A DNA stretch of 64,000 nucleotides from Ulvibacterium marinum (GCF_003626755.1 NZ_RBCJ01000005.1:124001-188000); one strand, 5' to 3'; counted from the first letter of the stretch, positions 28,318 to 37,886 are shown. Notes: generated from the letters alone by a model not told the origin. Program-made: numbers and translations.

Positions 28318-29874
28318 ATGAAAACTAAAAAAAATAAAACGTTTTACTATTATATGGCCGCCTCTTTTCTAGTAGCACTTGGCCTTGTCATTTCTTGTTC
28401 GGACGATGATGATCTCGTAGGGGATATTGTTAATCCCTATGTAGTAAGTTACAATCCTGTTTCAGGTGTTGGCGGCGTAGATTTAAGCAGCAATTTGGTA
28501 TTGACATTCGATGATATCGTGGAAAAAGGAACGGGAAATATCACGATTACTACAGATATACCAGAAGGCACACAAGTTATCGATGTTAATTCAGACCAGG
28601 TAGAAATCAGTAATGTAGGTAGAATAATGACCATCAATCCCCAAGATTTTTTGTCCGGGAGAAATTACCAGGTAGTGTTGGATGCAGGAATTGTCAAGGA
28701 CACCGCAGGGAACCTGTTTTTTGGAATGCCTGATAACGAAGAATGGATTTTTACTTCTGGTGGTAACCCAGGGGATTTGGATGCTCCGGAAATTGCGGAA
28801 CTTATCCCTGCGGATGATGCCACCGATGCGGCCGTGTCCTCTATTGCCCTAAACTTCAATGAGGACGTTAAGGTAGGTACAGGTGAGATCACTGTATATG
28901 AGAGCGGGGGCGCTGCTGTTGCAACTATAGATGTTGAAGGAGAATTTGTGACGATCGAGGGACCTACACTTTCTGTGGCCCTAGCTAGCAGTCTTGCTTT
29001 TGGCGGAGATTTTTATGTCCAAATCGCAGATGGGGCTATAAAAGATATCGCTGGGAATAACTTCCCAGGTATCTCGGACGATACCTCTTGGAATTTCACG
29101 ACCACACCGGGTAGTGGTACGGAATTAGTTGTTCATTTACCTCTTGACACGGACATGGGAGATATCAGTGGAAACAAGTTCGATGCTGTTTTGGGTGCTA
29201 CGGCAACTGTAGATGTTGAATTTGTCACCGATGCAGAGAGAGGGCAAGTAATACATTTTGCCTCTGGTTCCTATGCCTCACTTCCAAAGCACGATTTATT
29301 GAGACCTTCCGGTTCGCAAGATTTCAGTGTTAATTTTTGGGTAAAACAAGATGTTGCAATTGGATCAGATCCCGCCCTCTTAGGAAATAGTGACTGGGGT
29401 GGTGGATCAAATCAAGGTTGGGTCTTAGCCATTGATGGTGCTGATTCATATGTTCCTGGACCAGGTGATGACGAAGATGGTTGGACCATAAATCTTGCAA
29501 ATGGTAGTGAGAGAATGGATTGGGAAGGCGGTAGAACGGACACTCCTGGTGAAGCCCCAAATTTAGCTGACGGCGCATGGCATATGGTTACTATGGTAAT
29601 CGATCAAACCAACAAGGAGTTAAGGGTGTATGCTGATGGGGTAGAATATAGTCAGTCGGATAATCTTCCAGGTACCCGTAATCTAAATACGCTATTAGGC
29701 GGAGCAATGTATGATGAGGTCAACGATTATTCTTTTAATTTATGGGAAGATGGTAGCGGAGTCTATAATGCAGGTAGTGACACCCGTTCTCAGTTAGATG
29801 GATTTATGGACGAAGTGAAATATTATAACAAAGCACTTACCGTTGATGAAATCACGGCTTTGTTAAGTGAGTAA
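28318..29874 (+). CDS. Surface lipoprotein with two SbsA Ig-like domains and a LamG-type domain
   Basis: Protein of 518 residues. A signal peptide leads to a lipobox Cys (VALGLVISC), followed by acidic residues (SDDDD) that, by family knowledge, favour surface export of flavobacterial lipoproteins. Two bacterial Ig-like SbsA domains follow (about 38-146 with VSYNPVSGVGGVDLSSNLVL, and about 150-262 with IAELIPADDATDAAVSSIAL), then a concanavalin A/LamG-like domain (about 270-515 with DFSVNFWVKQD, WHMVTMVIDQTNKELRVYADG, LDGFMDEVKYYNKAL). It lies 32 bases after susD and is the last gene before the terminator. This position is typical of surface binding proteins of SusCD loci; I see no catalytic motif. 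Confidence 0.9.
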   Translation: MKTKKNKTFYYYMAASFLVALGLVISCSDDDDLVGDIVNPYVVSYNPVSGVGGVDLSSNLVLTFDDIVEKGTGNITITTDIPEGTQVIDVNSDQVEISNVGRIMTINPQDFLSGRNYQVVLDAGIVKDTAGNLFFGMPDNEEWIFTSGGNPGDLDAPEIAELIPADDATDAAVSSIALNFNEDVKVGTGEITVYESGGAAVATIDVEGEFVTIEGPTLSVALASSLAFGGDFYVQIADGAIKDIAGNNFPGISDDTSWNFTTTPGSGTELVVHLPLDTDMGDISGNKFDAVLGATATVDVEFVTDAERGQVIHFASGSYASLPKHDLLRPSGSQDFSVNFWVKQDVAIGSDPALLGNSDWGGGSNQGWVLAIDGADSYVPGPGDDEDGWTINLANGSERMDWEGGRTDTPGEAPNLADGAWHMVTMVIDQTNKELRVYADGVEYSQSDNLPGTRNLNTLLGGAMYDEVNDYSFNLWEDGSGVYNAGSDTRSQLDGFMDEVKYYNKALTVDEITALLSE

Positions 29875-29964
29875 AGACCGAAGCTCAATACGGAAATTGT
29901 TGTATTGACATACCGGTTGACAAAAATGAGGTTTCTGCTTGTTGAGTTAGTTTTTTTGAATTAG

Positions 29965-29998
29965 ACTAAATTGCCCTGTGCAATACAGGGCGTTTAGT
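29965..29998 (+). terminator. Rho-independent terminator of the first SusCD operon
   Basis: ACTAAA-TT-GCCCTGT at 29965-29979 pairs with ACAGGGC-G-TTTAGT at 29985-29998 around a five-base loop, followed by TTTGATTTG. It lies 90 bases after the LamG gene's stop codon. The stem is long, with only a small mismatch. Confidence 0.8.
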
Positions 29999-30312
29999 TT
30001 GATTTGTATTCGATCTCCAAGCTAGAAGCCTTATTTTTAAATACAGTTGAAAAACAGTTATACATAAGGAAAAGACAATACCAAGGGAGCAGGGAGATAA
30101 CAACTCCACCCAAAACAGAAAGATATATCCCAAAAATTTGGATGAAGAAACCGAATACCGGATTGAAGAAGATTCAAGGTATTTTCTTCACCAGATACTT
30201 TCCACTCCTGTTATGCCTTCCGGTCATTGCCTTTGTCAATCTTGGCCATATACCCTTGCCACCAATAGGGCGTAAGGGAAACGCACCCATGGTTTGCAGC
30301 ATTGTATGTTGC
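29999..30312. other. Gap with no convincing gene
   Basis: This stretch lies between the terminator of the plus-strand SusCD operon and the stop codon of the minus-strand dehydrogenase. An open frame runs across it on the plus strand (30004-30351), but it overlaps the end of the dehydrogenase gene, follows a terminator and has no recognisable motif. On the minus strand a short frame (NAANHGC, PYWWQGYMAKIDKGNDRKA) looks somewhat protein-like and could be the tail of a decayed gene, but I cannot name it. Confidence 0.4.
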
Positions 30313-31311
30313 TTACTGTTGACTTTTATTTTGGAGGCGCGGGTCTTTTGATTTAATGATAACCTGCCTATTTTCGATTACTTCCGAACATCGCTCCAAG
30401 GTCTCCAGTTCAAGTCGGTTCATAGCTTCCTTCGTATAAAATGTCAGGTGGGGCAAAAGCATTACATTTTCCATTTGATAAAGCTTTTTTAAAGGATGGT
30501 CAGATTGATTCAAGGGTTCTGTACTGAAAACATCAAGGCCTGCCCCGGCTATCTGCTTCCTCTCCAAGGCATTTAAAAGTGCCATTTCGTCGATCAAGGC
30601 CCCTCGGGCAGAATTAATGATAATCGCCGTCTTCTTCATCACCGACAATTCATTTTTGCCTATGATGTGCCTGGTCTCACCATTTAAAACTGCATGTAGG
30701 GAAATGAAATCGGAAGCTTTGATTAAGTCTGTGAGGCTATTATACTTTTCAATCCCATGTCCGGCCAATTCTTCTTTGGTCTTCCCTGGGTCATAGCCTA
30801 TAACTCTTGCCCTAAAGCCCAAGCCCGCCATTCTGGCCATACTTGTCCCGATTTTTCCACACCCTACGATACCCAGCGTTTTTTCCGCAATATCGAGTCC
30901 AAGCCATTCTTGACTTGGCCAAGCCCAAGCCTTATTCTCCATTTGCCTTTGTAATATCGGTAGTTTTTTCGCAAGGGCGATAAGCATGGCAAATGCCCCT
31001 TCCGCGACCGTCTCTTCAGCATACTCGGGGATATTCACTACTACTATTCCACGTGCATGCGCCGCAGGTATATCAATCGCATCTATTCCTACACCGTATT
31101 TTATTATTGCTTTGAGCCTCTTTGCCGCATCGATGATTTTCTTCGTAACAGGTGTGTAGCACATCAATAGAATATCGCAATCCTCTATTTCTTTGACTAG
31201 TTTATCTTCAGGCACCCCGTCAGGGAGCAATACCAGGCGGTGCCCGCTTTCTCTAAGCGTTTTATCTACAAGTGGAGTTTCAAGCTCCATATCGGTTCTA
31301 ATTATCTTCAT
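30313..31311 (-). CDS. D-2-hydroxyacid dehydrogenase (phosphoglycerate dehydrogenase/CtBP-like)
   Basis: Protein of 332 residues of the D-isomer-specific 2-hydroxyacid dehydrogenase family. A Rossmann NAD site (LGIVGCGKIGTSMARMAG) and the catalytic set Arg (INSARGALIDE), Glu (DVFSTEPL) and His (LLPHLTFYT) are all present. It interconverts a 2-hydroxyacid and a 2-oxoacid with NAD(H) in the cytosol. The usual C-terminal ACT domain of SerA is absent. It is the last gene of the long minus-strand cluster, 134 bases after the amidotransferase, so its link to ethanolamine breakdown is uncertain. Glycolate/glyoxylate or serine-family chemistry would suit a pathway that ends in glycine; that is inference. 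Confidence 0.88.
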   Translation of the reverse strand: MKIIRTDMELETPLVDKTLRESGHRLVLLPDGVPEDKLVKEIEDCDILLMCYTPVTKKIIDAAKRLKAIIKYGVGIDAIDIPAAHARGIVVVNIPEYAEETVAEGAFAMLIALAKKLPILQRQMENKAWAWPSQEWLGLDIAEKTLGIVGCGKIGTSMARMAGLGFRARVIGYDPGKTKEELAGHGIEKYNSLTDLIKASDFISLHAVLNGETRHIIGKNELSVMKKTAIIINSARGALIDEMALLNALERKQIAGAGLDVFSTEPLNQSDHPLKKLYQMENVMLLPHLTFYTKEAMNRLELETLERCSEVIENRQVIIKSKDPRLQNKSQQ

Positions 31312-31445
31312 GTGGTTCTATTATTTATAATGTCCAAGCTTTGATCAAAAGGGGTTAAAAGGATCCGACTTTCGCTTAGCACATGGTCAAAACTTTTGTT
31401 TTTGCCCTCCCGTACCAAACAGGTACGCCCGGAGATATCTTTTCA

Positions 31446-32255
31446 TTAATTATACCCATGGTTCTTAGCGATATATCTTAACCAAGCCATTATTTCTTGG
31501 GTATGTAGCTGATAGTTTATTATTTCTTGTGGCAATCCCTTTTGTTCAGATAGTCCAACGGCAAATTTCTCAACTTCAGCTACCGTAGCAAAACGACCGC
31601 TATCTATCAGTTTTTTTGACAAAAAGGAAGTGATTAATGCCATATCCGAAGTTTTGAATTCCGGATGGTATTGAACCCCAAAAAATAGGGCTTTCTTATA
31701 CCTAAAAGTCATGGCCTGCACTTTTGAATGTGGGTTGCTTGCCAAAACTTGGGCGTTTTCAGGTAGTTTTGTTATTTCATCAAAATGTATGCAAAGTGAC
31801 GAATAGCCCGAATTTCTGTTGGCAAAAAAAGGACTTGCCTTGCCAAGTTCAGTAAGCTCAATAGGCTTCGATATGCCAAATTCCAAGCCATTGCCGCCTA
31901 GGGCCACTTTTCCTCCAGATACTACGGTGGCTACCTGCATACCCCAACAACTTCCATAAAAAGGTACTCCGCTCTCGAATATGGTCTCCGCAAAGGTCAA
32001 TTGGTGATTTACGTCGGGAATATCCTCCAAAACACTCAAAGAGCTTCCGGTCCAAAGAACACCGTCATATTCCTTTAACTGTGAAGTAGAAGGTAGGTTT
32101 TTACCCTTATCCGTGGGGAAGGCTACATCTGTCCTTGCTTTTGGCACAAGAAATCTCAGCATTTCCTGAAAAGTTATATGATAGGGTTTTATTCCGTAAC
32201 CCTCCCTTTTGATCCGGGTCACTTCATTGTTTCCTTCAACTATTAATAACTTCAC
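31446..32255 (-). CDS. Class I glutamine amidotransferase-like hydrolase, candidate gamma-glutamyl amide hydrolase
   Basis: Protein of 269 residues with the class I GATase fold and an intact triad: Cys103 in FYGSCWGMQ, His197 and Glu199 in FGVQYHPEF. No synthetase domain is attached. Its first four bases overlap the end of the iron alcohol dehydrogenase gene, and it follows ligase, aldehyde dehydrogenase and alcohol dehydrogenase genes. In the analogous Puu putrescine pathway a hydrolase of this same fold (PuuD) removes the gamma-glutamyl tag. I infer that here it splits gamma-glutamylglycine or a similar product to release glutamate. Family members also include GMP-synthase-like proteins of other function, so the substrate rests on context. 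Confidence 0.82.
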   Translation of the reverse strand: MKLLIVEGNNEVTRIKREGYGIKPYHITFQEMLRFLVPKARTDVAFPTDKGKNLPSTSQLKEYDGVLWTGSSLSVLEDIPDVNHQLTFAETIFESGVPFYGSCWGMQVATVVSGGKVALGGNGLEFGISKPIELTELGKASPFFANRNSGYSSLCIHFDEITKLPENAQVLASNPHSKVQAMTFRYKKALFFGVQYHPEFKTSDMALITSFLSKKLIDSGRFATVAEVEKFAVGLSEQKGLPQEIINYQLHTQEIMAWLRYIAKNHGYN

Positions 32256-33433
32256 ACTTGAAATCGATTTAAATCACCACTCACCGCTGCCCTAAACAGA
32301 TTTTCCAAATCCAGGGCATCTACGGGTCTCGCATTGGTGGGGGTAGATGGATCTTTAAAGGCCATTTCACCTATTTCCTGGGCATTTTCTTCGTCAATTC
32401 CTATTTCTTGAAGTGTATGAGGTATCTTTAATGCCGCTCTAAGCTCCAATATGTATTTTATAATGGTATCCGTGCCCTTGTTTGGAAGCTCCAACACGTT
32501 ACTTAAGTACATCATTTTATCCTTGATGACGGATTCATTTTGTTTTAGGGCATAGGGTAATAAAATTGCATTTAGCAGGCCGTGTTGCTTATTATAGATA
32601 GCCCCTAACTGATGTGCAACGGAATGTATGGAGCCCAATCCCTTTTGAAATGCAGTAGCACCCATAGAAGCGGCAACCAACATTTGTCCCCTTGCGATTA
32701 TATCGGTTCCATCGCTAAACGCCAAAGGCAAATACTTCGCTATTATCCTAATGGCTTCTATGGCAATACCTTCTGCCATAGGATGATAACTCGGTGCGCA
32801 GTAGGCCTCTATGGCATGTACCATGGCATCTATACCTGTCCAGGCTGTAATATTTGCTGGCAGACCAATGGTCAACCCTGGATCGGATATGACCAATGTT
32901 GGTAACATTTTGGGGTGAAAAATTATCTTTTTGGTATGCAATTTTTCATCCAAAATAACGGATGCCCTACCTACTTCAGATCCGGTACCCGCCGTAGTCG
33001 GTATCGCAATTATAGGTGCAATACCTTCTAAATCTGCATGTGTCCAATTGTCGCCCACATCCTCAAAATCCCATAAGGATCGTGACTGTCCGGACATAAA
33101 CGCGATGGTCTTGGCCGCATCGATAGCTGAACCGCCTCCAAAGGCAATGACTCCATCATGCTGATTCTTATTGTAATGGGCTACTCCCCCCAATACATTG
33201 GCTTCTGTTGGATTTCCTTGTACATTACTATATATGGTAAAATCTATACCTCCTTGCCTTAAAATGTTTATCGTATTTTCAACAATATCCAATTTCACCA
33301 ATCCTTCATCGGTAACAAATAATGGTTTTTTAATCCCTAGTTGTTGACATGCCAACGGTAAATCATGTATTCTATCTGTTCCGAACCAAATAGCCGTTGG
33401 AAAATTCCAATTTGCATGTATTAATTTCATCAA
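32252..33433 (-). CDS. Iron-containing alcohol dehydrogenase
   Basis: Protein of 393 residues of the group III (iron-activated) alcohol dehydrogenase family. The NAD-binding GGGSAIDAAK (about 99-108), the PTTAGTGSEVGRASV motif and the metal ligands D202, H206 (TGIDAMVHAIEAY), H270 (GLGSIHSVAHQLGA) and H284 (KQHGLLNAI) are present with spacing like that of FucO. It oxidises a primary alcohol to an aldehyde in the cytosol. Between an aldehyde dehydrogenase upstream and an overlapping amidotransferase downstream, its best substrate guess is the free hydroxyl of a gamma-glutamylated amino alcohol. An alcohol dehydrogenase, where the putrescine pathway has an amine oxidase, points to an amino alcohol as substrate. 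Confidence 0.9.
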   Translation of the reverse strand: MMKLIHANWNFPTAIWFGTDRIHDLPLACQQLGIKKPLFVTDEGLVKLDIVENTINILRQGGIDFTIYSNVQGNPTEANVLGGVAHYNKNQHDGVIAFGGGSAIDAAKTIAFMSGQSRSLWDFEDVGDNWTHADLEGIAPIIAIPTTAGTGSEVGRASVILDEKLHTKKIIFHPKMLPTLVISDPGLTIGLPANITAWTGIDAMVHAIEAYCAPSYHPMAEGIAIEAIRIIAKYLPLAFSDGTDIIARGQMLVAASMGATAFQKGLGSIHSVAHQLGAIYNKQHGLLNAILLPYALKQNESVIKDKMMYLSNVLELPNKGTDTIIKYILELRAALKIPHTLQEIGIDEENAQEIGEMAFKDPSTPTNARPVDALDLENLFRAAVSGDLNRFQV

Positions 33434-33480
33434 TAATCCTTTGTCTAAAACTTTAAAAATATCCGTTCCTTATAATCTTG

Positions 33481-34863
33481 CTACTCCATTTTGCGAAAAT
33501 GGAAGGACTTTGTCCGGGTAAGGTGTTCATATCCCAATTTTGACAGGGTGACCCCTCTTCCTGAATTCTTGACGCCTGTCCAAGCTAAGGCAGGATCCAA
33601 ATAATCGCATCTGTTCATGAATACAGTACCTGCCTCAATGCGATGCCCAATACTTTGCGCCTTGTCCGTATCCGTGGTCCACACGGAAGCAGTTAGGCCA
33701 TATTGGGAATCGTTCATCAATTGAATCGCTTCACTATCGTCCTTTACTTTCATTATTCCCACCACGGGGCCAAAACTCTCCTCGGTCATTACGTCCATAC
33801 TATGGTCTACATTGACCAAAACATGGGGCGAAAGATAAGGGCTGTTCTTTTTGGAGGCTGGGAACAAGGATTCATCTACCAGGGAAATGGCCCCTTTGTC
33901 CAAGGCCTTTCCGATTTGTGTCCTTACATAATTGGCAGCCTCGGTTTTTACCATAGGCCCTAGATTGATTTCCTGCTCCAAAGGATTGCCCAATCGATAC
34001 CCTTTGGTCAGGCTTACAAAGCCATCAATGAACGTGTCGTACACAGATTCATGAACGTAGATTCTTTCAATTCCACAACACGATTGCCCACTATTGAAAA
34101 ATGATCCGTCGACCAAATTTTCGATACTGTAATCCAAATTGGCATCTGCCCTTACATAGGCCGGGTCTTTTCCTCCCAATTCCAGTCCACATGGAACAAA
34201 CGTATTGGTCAGTGCGCGTTGCACTGCAATCCCCCCTTTAACCGATCCCGTAAAGCAAACACCCCCTAATTTAGGGTCTGCAATCAATTTGGCCGTGTTT
34301 TCATGATTTAAGTGCAAAATCTGAAATACCCCTTTTGGCAGTCCTGCTTTTATAGCTGCCTGGGCATACCGCTCCGCCACAAGAGGGGTCTGAAAGGAGT
34401 GTTTTAAAATCACCACATTTCCTGCCATCAAAGCAGGAATAATAGCATTGACGGAGGTTAAAAAAGGATAATTCCAAGGACTCAATACACTTATGATGCC
34501 CAAAGGAACCCGATCAACAAATCGTTTTCCCGGACTTTGGTCTTCCGGTATGTAGGGAGCCAGGGCCTCTTCCGCTATTCCAATCATATAGTTGGCACGA
34601 TCTTCAAAACCTCCTATCTCTCCAGGAGATTGACCCACGGGCCTTCCCATTTGCCAAGTAATCTCCTTCGCAATATCTTCTTTGTCCGCCACAATCGCGG
34701 TCACAAAAGATGTTATGTAGTGTGCCCTTTCCTTAATGGGTAAATCTGCCCAAACAGGAAAAGCCTTGCTGGCCAAGTTTATGGCATCTTCAATATCCTT
34801 GGAACCATGTTCTTTGGTAGAACAGTACACGGAGCCATCTATGGGTGAAATGGTGTCCCTCAT
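33481..34863 (-). CDS. NAD(P)-dependent aldehyde dehydrogenase
   Basis: Protein of 460 residues, an aldehyde dehydrogenase of the PuuC/succinate-semialdehyde type. The general base is Glu228 in GLELGGKD and the nucleophile Cys262 in NSGQSCCGIER; the Rossmann motif CFTGSVKGG is present. The residue before the Cys is Ser and not the Arg seen in the PhnY of this window, so a phosphonate aldehyde is not expected. It lies two bases after the glutamine-synthetase-like gene and 47 bases before the alcohol dehydrogenase, so it probably oxidises the aldehyde made by that enzyme to an acid (gamma-glutamylglycine if the starting amine is ethanolamine). Confidence 0.9.
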   Translation of the reverse strand: MRDTISPIDGSVYCSTKEHGSKDIEDAINLASKAFPVWADLPIKERAHYITSFVTAIVADKEDIAKEITWQMGRPVGQSPGEIGGFEDRANYMIGIAEEALAPYIPEDQSPGKRFVDRVPLGIISVLSPWNYPFLTSVNAIIPALMAGNVVILKHSFQTPLVAERYAQAAIKAGLPKGVFQILHLNHENTAKLIADPKLGGVCFTGSVKGGIAVQRALTNTFVPCGLELGGKDPAYVRADANLDYSIENLVDGSFFNSGQSCCGIERIYVHESVYDTFIDGFVSLTKGYRLGNPLEQEINLGPMVKTEAANYVRTQIGKALDKGAISLVDESLFPASKKNSPYLSPHVLVNVDHSMDVMTEESFGPVVGIMKVKDDSEAIQLMNDSQYGLTASVWTTDTDKAQSIGHRIEAGTVFMNRCDYLDPALAWTGVKNSGRGVTLSKLGYEHLTRTKSFHFRKME

Positions 34864-34865
34864 TT

Positions 34866-36221
34866 TTATATTATTTCAAAATATCTGTTTAATTGCCAAT
34901 CCGTTATCGCTCTGCGTTGCTGTTGATCTTCCCATTCCCGGGTATAGGCATAGTGATCAACGAACACATCGCCGAACAAGTCTCTCGTCGCTTTGGAATT
35001 TTTGAATTGTTCGGCCGCTTGAGTAAGCGTTCTGGGCAATTGAAGCTCAGCCGGAAAATCGATGTCGTAGGCATTTCCGGTAACCGCCTCCAAGGGTTCT
35101 ATCTTATTTTCAATACCCCATATACCGGAACCTAAGGCCGCCGCCAATGCCAAATGCGGATTAATATCGGCGGCCGAAACCCGATATTCCACCCGTTGGG
35201 ATTTTGCGGTTCCCGGAATGGCCCTAATGGCACAGGTGCGGTTATCCAAGCCCCAAGATGCAGCGGTAGGAGCCCAAAAGCCAGGAATGAGTCGGGTATA
35301 ACTATTACAGGTAGCGGCTACCATTGCCAAAACTTCAGGCATTAATTTTTGTTGCCCTCCGATAAACCATCGCATCACATCGGACATGCCATCTGTTTTG
35401 TTTTGATCAAAAAAAGCAGATGACCCGTCCTTTTTCTGTAAGGAAATATGAATATGTCCTGATTGTCCGGGATATTTTGGTGACCATTTAGCCATAAAGC
35501 CGGCCATCATGTTGCGCTGTTGTGCCCAGACTTTTACAAAGGTTTTGAAAAACGCTGCGTTATCGGCCGCTCTCATCGCATCCGAATGTTCAATTGCCGC
35601 TTCGAGAACCCCTGCACCGGTTTCTGTGTGCAAGCCTTCCAATGACATCCCCATTTCCTCTGTCAAATTCATTATTTCATGATACAAATGGGCATGGGAA
35701 GAATTACGTAAAACGGAATATCCAAAGTTACCGGGGGTAATCGGTTCCAAGTTGTTGAAGTTTTTGTCCCTGGCCGTTTTTGGGGTTTCGTTGAATAGGA
35801 AGAACTCAAATTCGCAGGCGGCCGTTGCCGAATACCCTAAGCCATCCAATCTCTCCAAGATTTTCTTAAGAATGGATCTTGGGCAAACCGCAGCTGCTTC
35901 ACTCTCTGAGAAATCCGCCAAAAAAATAATAGATTGCTTATCTTCGGTTGGCAAAATACGCATAGTAATTGGGTCTATATGGGCGGTGGCATCGGTAAAT
36001 CCATCACGCCATCCTGTAAAGGAATCCTTATCATATAGCACATCATCGGAGTCCCAGCCAAAAATCACATTACAGAACCCAAATCCTTTGTCCAGTGCCG
36101 AAAGAAATTTCTTGGTGTTTACATACTTACCCCGAAGTATTCCATCCATATCGACCACGGCCAATTTTATATTTTTTATTTGATGCTCCCTTATGTATTT
36201 TTTAATCGAATCCGCTGTCAT
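34866..36221 (-). CDS. Glutamine synthetase-like gamma-glutamyl-amine ligase
   Basis: Protein of 451 residues of the glutamine synthetase superfamily, of the PuuA/GlnA4/GlnT-like branch. Core motifs are visible: CEFEFFLF, LHTETGAGVLEAAI, GHIHISLQKKDG, NSYTRLIPGFWAPTAASWG, DNRTCAIR and RVEYRVSAADINPHLALAAA. These enzymes join the gamma-carboxyl of glutamate to an amine with ATP in the cytosol. It sits 122 bases after an ethanolamine-type permease gene and directly before dehydrogenase and amidohydrolase genes, so a gamma-glutamylethanolamide synthetase is the most economical reading. A housekeeping glutamine synthetase is unlikely in this setting. Putrescine, isopropylamine or alaninol-type amines remain possible. 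Confidence 0.88.
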   Translation of the reverse strand: MTADSIKKYIREHQIKNIKLAVVDMDGILRGKYVNTKKFLSALDKGFGFCNVIFGWDSDDVLYDKDSFTGWRDGFTDATAHIDPITMRILPTEDKQSIIFLADFSESEAAAVCPRSILKKILERLDGLGYSATAACEFEFFLFNETPKTARDKNFNNLEPITPGNFGYSVLRNSSHAHLYHEIMNLTEEMGMSLEGLHTETGAGVLEAAIEHSDAMRAADNAAFFKTFVKVWAQQRNMMAGFMAKWSPKYPGQSGHIHISLQKKDGSSAFFDQNKTDGMSDVMRWFIGGQQKLMPEVLAMVAATCNSYTRLIPGFWAPTAASWGLDNRTCAIRAIPGTAKSQRVEYRVSAADINPHLALAAALGSGIWGIENKIEPLEAVTGNAYDIDFPAELQLPRTLTQAAEQFKNSKATRDLFGDVFVDHYAYTREWEDQQQRRAITDWQLNRYFEII

Positions 36222-36342
36222 TTTTTCTTCATTTTTTTACCCATGTTTCGTTAAATTAACTTGAACCTCACACTCGATTGGAACAGGTCTGCTTTTGAAG
36301 TCATTAATTTAAAAAAGTATCAAGTTATAGCAGTACTAATTT

Positions 36343-37824
36343 TTATTCTTTTTCCCTTATTTCATGTTCCAAAGCGAACTCTTCTTCTGGTGAAAGTATT
36401 AAGCGATGTCTCCCTTTTAACCCGAAATAAATCAATCCGATTACTAAATATCCAATAGCTATAAAAACTGCGGTTCTATAAGATTGATCCTGAAGCTGAA
36501 AACAAATTATTAGAAAGGCGAGAAAAATGGTCATCCATCCGCCAAAATTTCCAAAAGGGCTCCTATAAGGTCGCTCCAAATTCGGCTTCCTTTTCCGCAA
36601 TAAAATAAATGAGCCACATTGCAAAATGTAGGACAGCATGGCACTGAAAACTGCGATATTCAGTAAGGCACCACCAATAAAAACCCCACTTTCATCCCCA
36701 GCCAAAAAATCTGTTATCATTAATACCCCAAAACCAATGGCAGAACCCAAGATCAAAGCAGTATATGGCGTTTTTCTTTTACTATGCGTTACCGATAAAA
36801 TTACTGGAAAATAGCCAGCTCTTGACAGTGAATAAATTTGTCGCCCAAAGGCGAAAATTATGGTGTGAAAAGATGCCAACAAACCAATAGAGGCAACCAG
36901 GGCAAGGAGCTTGGCTATATTGTTCCCAAACAAAACCTCGAAGCCATCCAATAAGGGCTCACCGGATTGTGACAATGCATAGGAGCCCAAGGGGATCGAA
37001 GCGTTTAGCCACAATATTAAAAAAGCAGAGATTATTAAAGTAATAATGCCATACGTTAATCCTTTGGGCATGTCTTTTTTGGGGTCCACGGATTCTTCTG
37101 CCGCCAAAGGCAATTGCTCTATGGCCAAAAACAACCATACAGCAAAGGGCATTGCTTTTAAGGCCCCTATTAGTCCCATAGGGAGAAACGGACCTCCCCC
37201 TCCAGATACATGCTCCGCTTTTCCATCTGTTCCTGCCTTAATATCCAATGCAAAGGTCGTAAAGTCTATATTTCCTATGGATGATATCCAAAAGATCACC
37301 AAACACCCCAAAGCCAAGAAGGTAAGTGCGATCGTAAAGCGAAAGGACAATGCAACGCCAACTATATTTAAAATGGTAAATACCGAATAAAAACCAAACC
37401 ACCAAAAGGGCAACATCTCCGGACTAGTCTCAAAGATTCCTGCCATATAATGGCTAAGGAAAAAAACGATAACAGCCGGTGTTAAAATGAACTCCAAGTT
37501 TTCTACCAGACCGGTAAAAAACCCTCCCCATGGCCCCATGGCCGATCTGGCAAATGAGTAAGCTCCGCCAGTATGTGGCAAGGCGGGGGACATTTCCGCC
37601 ACACACTGGGTGAGTCCTATATACATAATGGCAACGATAATGGTAGCAATAAACATACCACCCCATCCTCCGGAGGCCAACCCTAGATTCCACCCCGAAA
37701 AATGCCCGGAGATAACGGCACCCACACCCAAAGCCCATAACGACCAAACCCCTGCATGGCGTTTAAGTGCTCTGGACTCAAAATAAGATTTGTCCATTTT
37801 CTTATACTTCACACCCTTCGCCAT
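36343..37824 (-). CDS. APC-family permease of the ethanolamine permease type
   Basis: Protein of 493 residues with about 12 membrane segments. The opening HAGVWSLWALGVGAVISGHF, then SGWNLGLASGGWGGMF, CVAEMSPALPHTGGAYSFAR and LVENLEFILTPAVIVFFLS match the ethanolamine permease branch of the amino acid-polyamine-organocation family as I know it. It imports ethanolamine or a similar small amine across the inner membrane. No eutBC ammonia-lyase or microcompartment genes are present; a glutamine-synthetase-like ligase follows. The start at 37824 is the first Met; a later Met (MDKSYFES) is also possible. Confidence 0.85.
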   Translation of the reverse strand: MAKGVKYKKMDKSYFESRALKRHAGVWSLWALGVGAVISGHFSGWNLGLASGGWGGMFIATIIVAIMYIGLTQCVAEMSPALPHTGGAYSFARSAMGPWGGFFTGLVENLEFILTPAVIVFFLSHYMAGIFETSPEMLPFWWFGFYSVFTILNIVGVALSFRFTIALTFLALGCLVIFWISSIGNIDFTTFALDIKAGTDGKAEHVSGGGGPFLPMGLIGALKAMPFAVWLFLAIEQLPLAAEESVDPKKDMPKGLTYGIITLIISAFLILWLNASIPLGSYALSQSGEPLLDGFEVLFGNNIAKLLALVASIGLLASFHTIIFAFGRQIYSLSRAGYFPVILSVTHSKRKTPYTALILGSAIGFGVLMITDFLAGDESGVFIGGALLNIAVFSAMLSYILQCGSFILLRKRKPNLERPYRSPFGNFGGWMTIFLAFLIICFQLQDQSYRTAVFIAIGYLVIGLIYFGLKGRHRLILSPEEEFALEHEIREKE

Positions 37825-37886
37825 GTTGGTTATTTAAGTTATTGATCGGCCTGTAATTTAATGATAATGTTGTACTTAAATCTTTG

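Noticed and set aside
30004-30351. A 115-codon plus-strand open frame after the SusCD terminator
   Set aside because: It follows a strong terminator, overlaps the 3' end of the opposite dehydrogenase gene, has no recognised motif and no visible promoter. It is more likely chance or remains of an older gene.
34866-36221. Reading the glutamine-synthetase-like gene as housekeeping glnA
   Set aside because: The neighbours (amine permease, two dehydrogenases, amidotransferase) and the PuuA/GlnA4-like length and motifs argue for an amine ligase. Only an assay can settle this.
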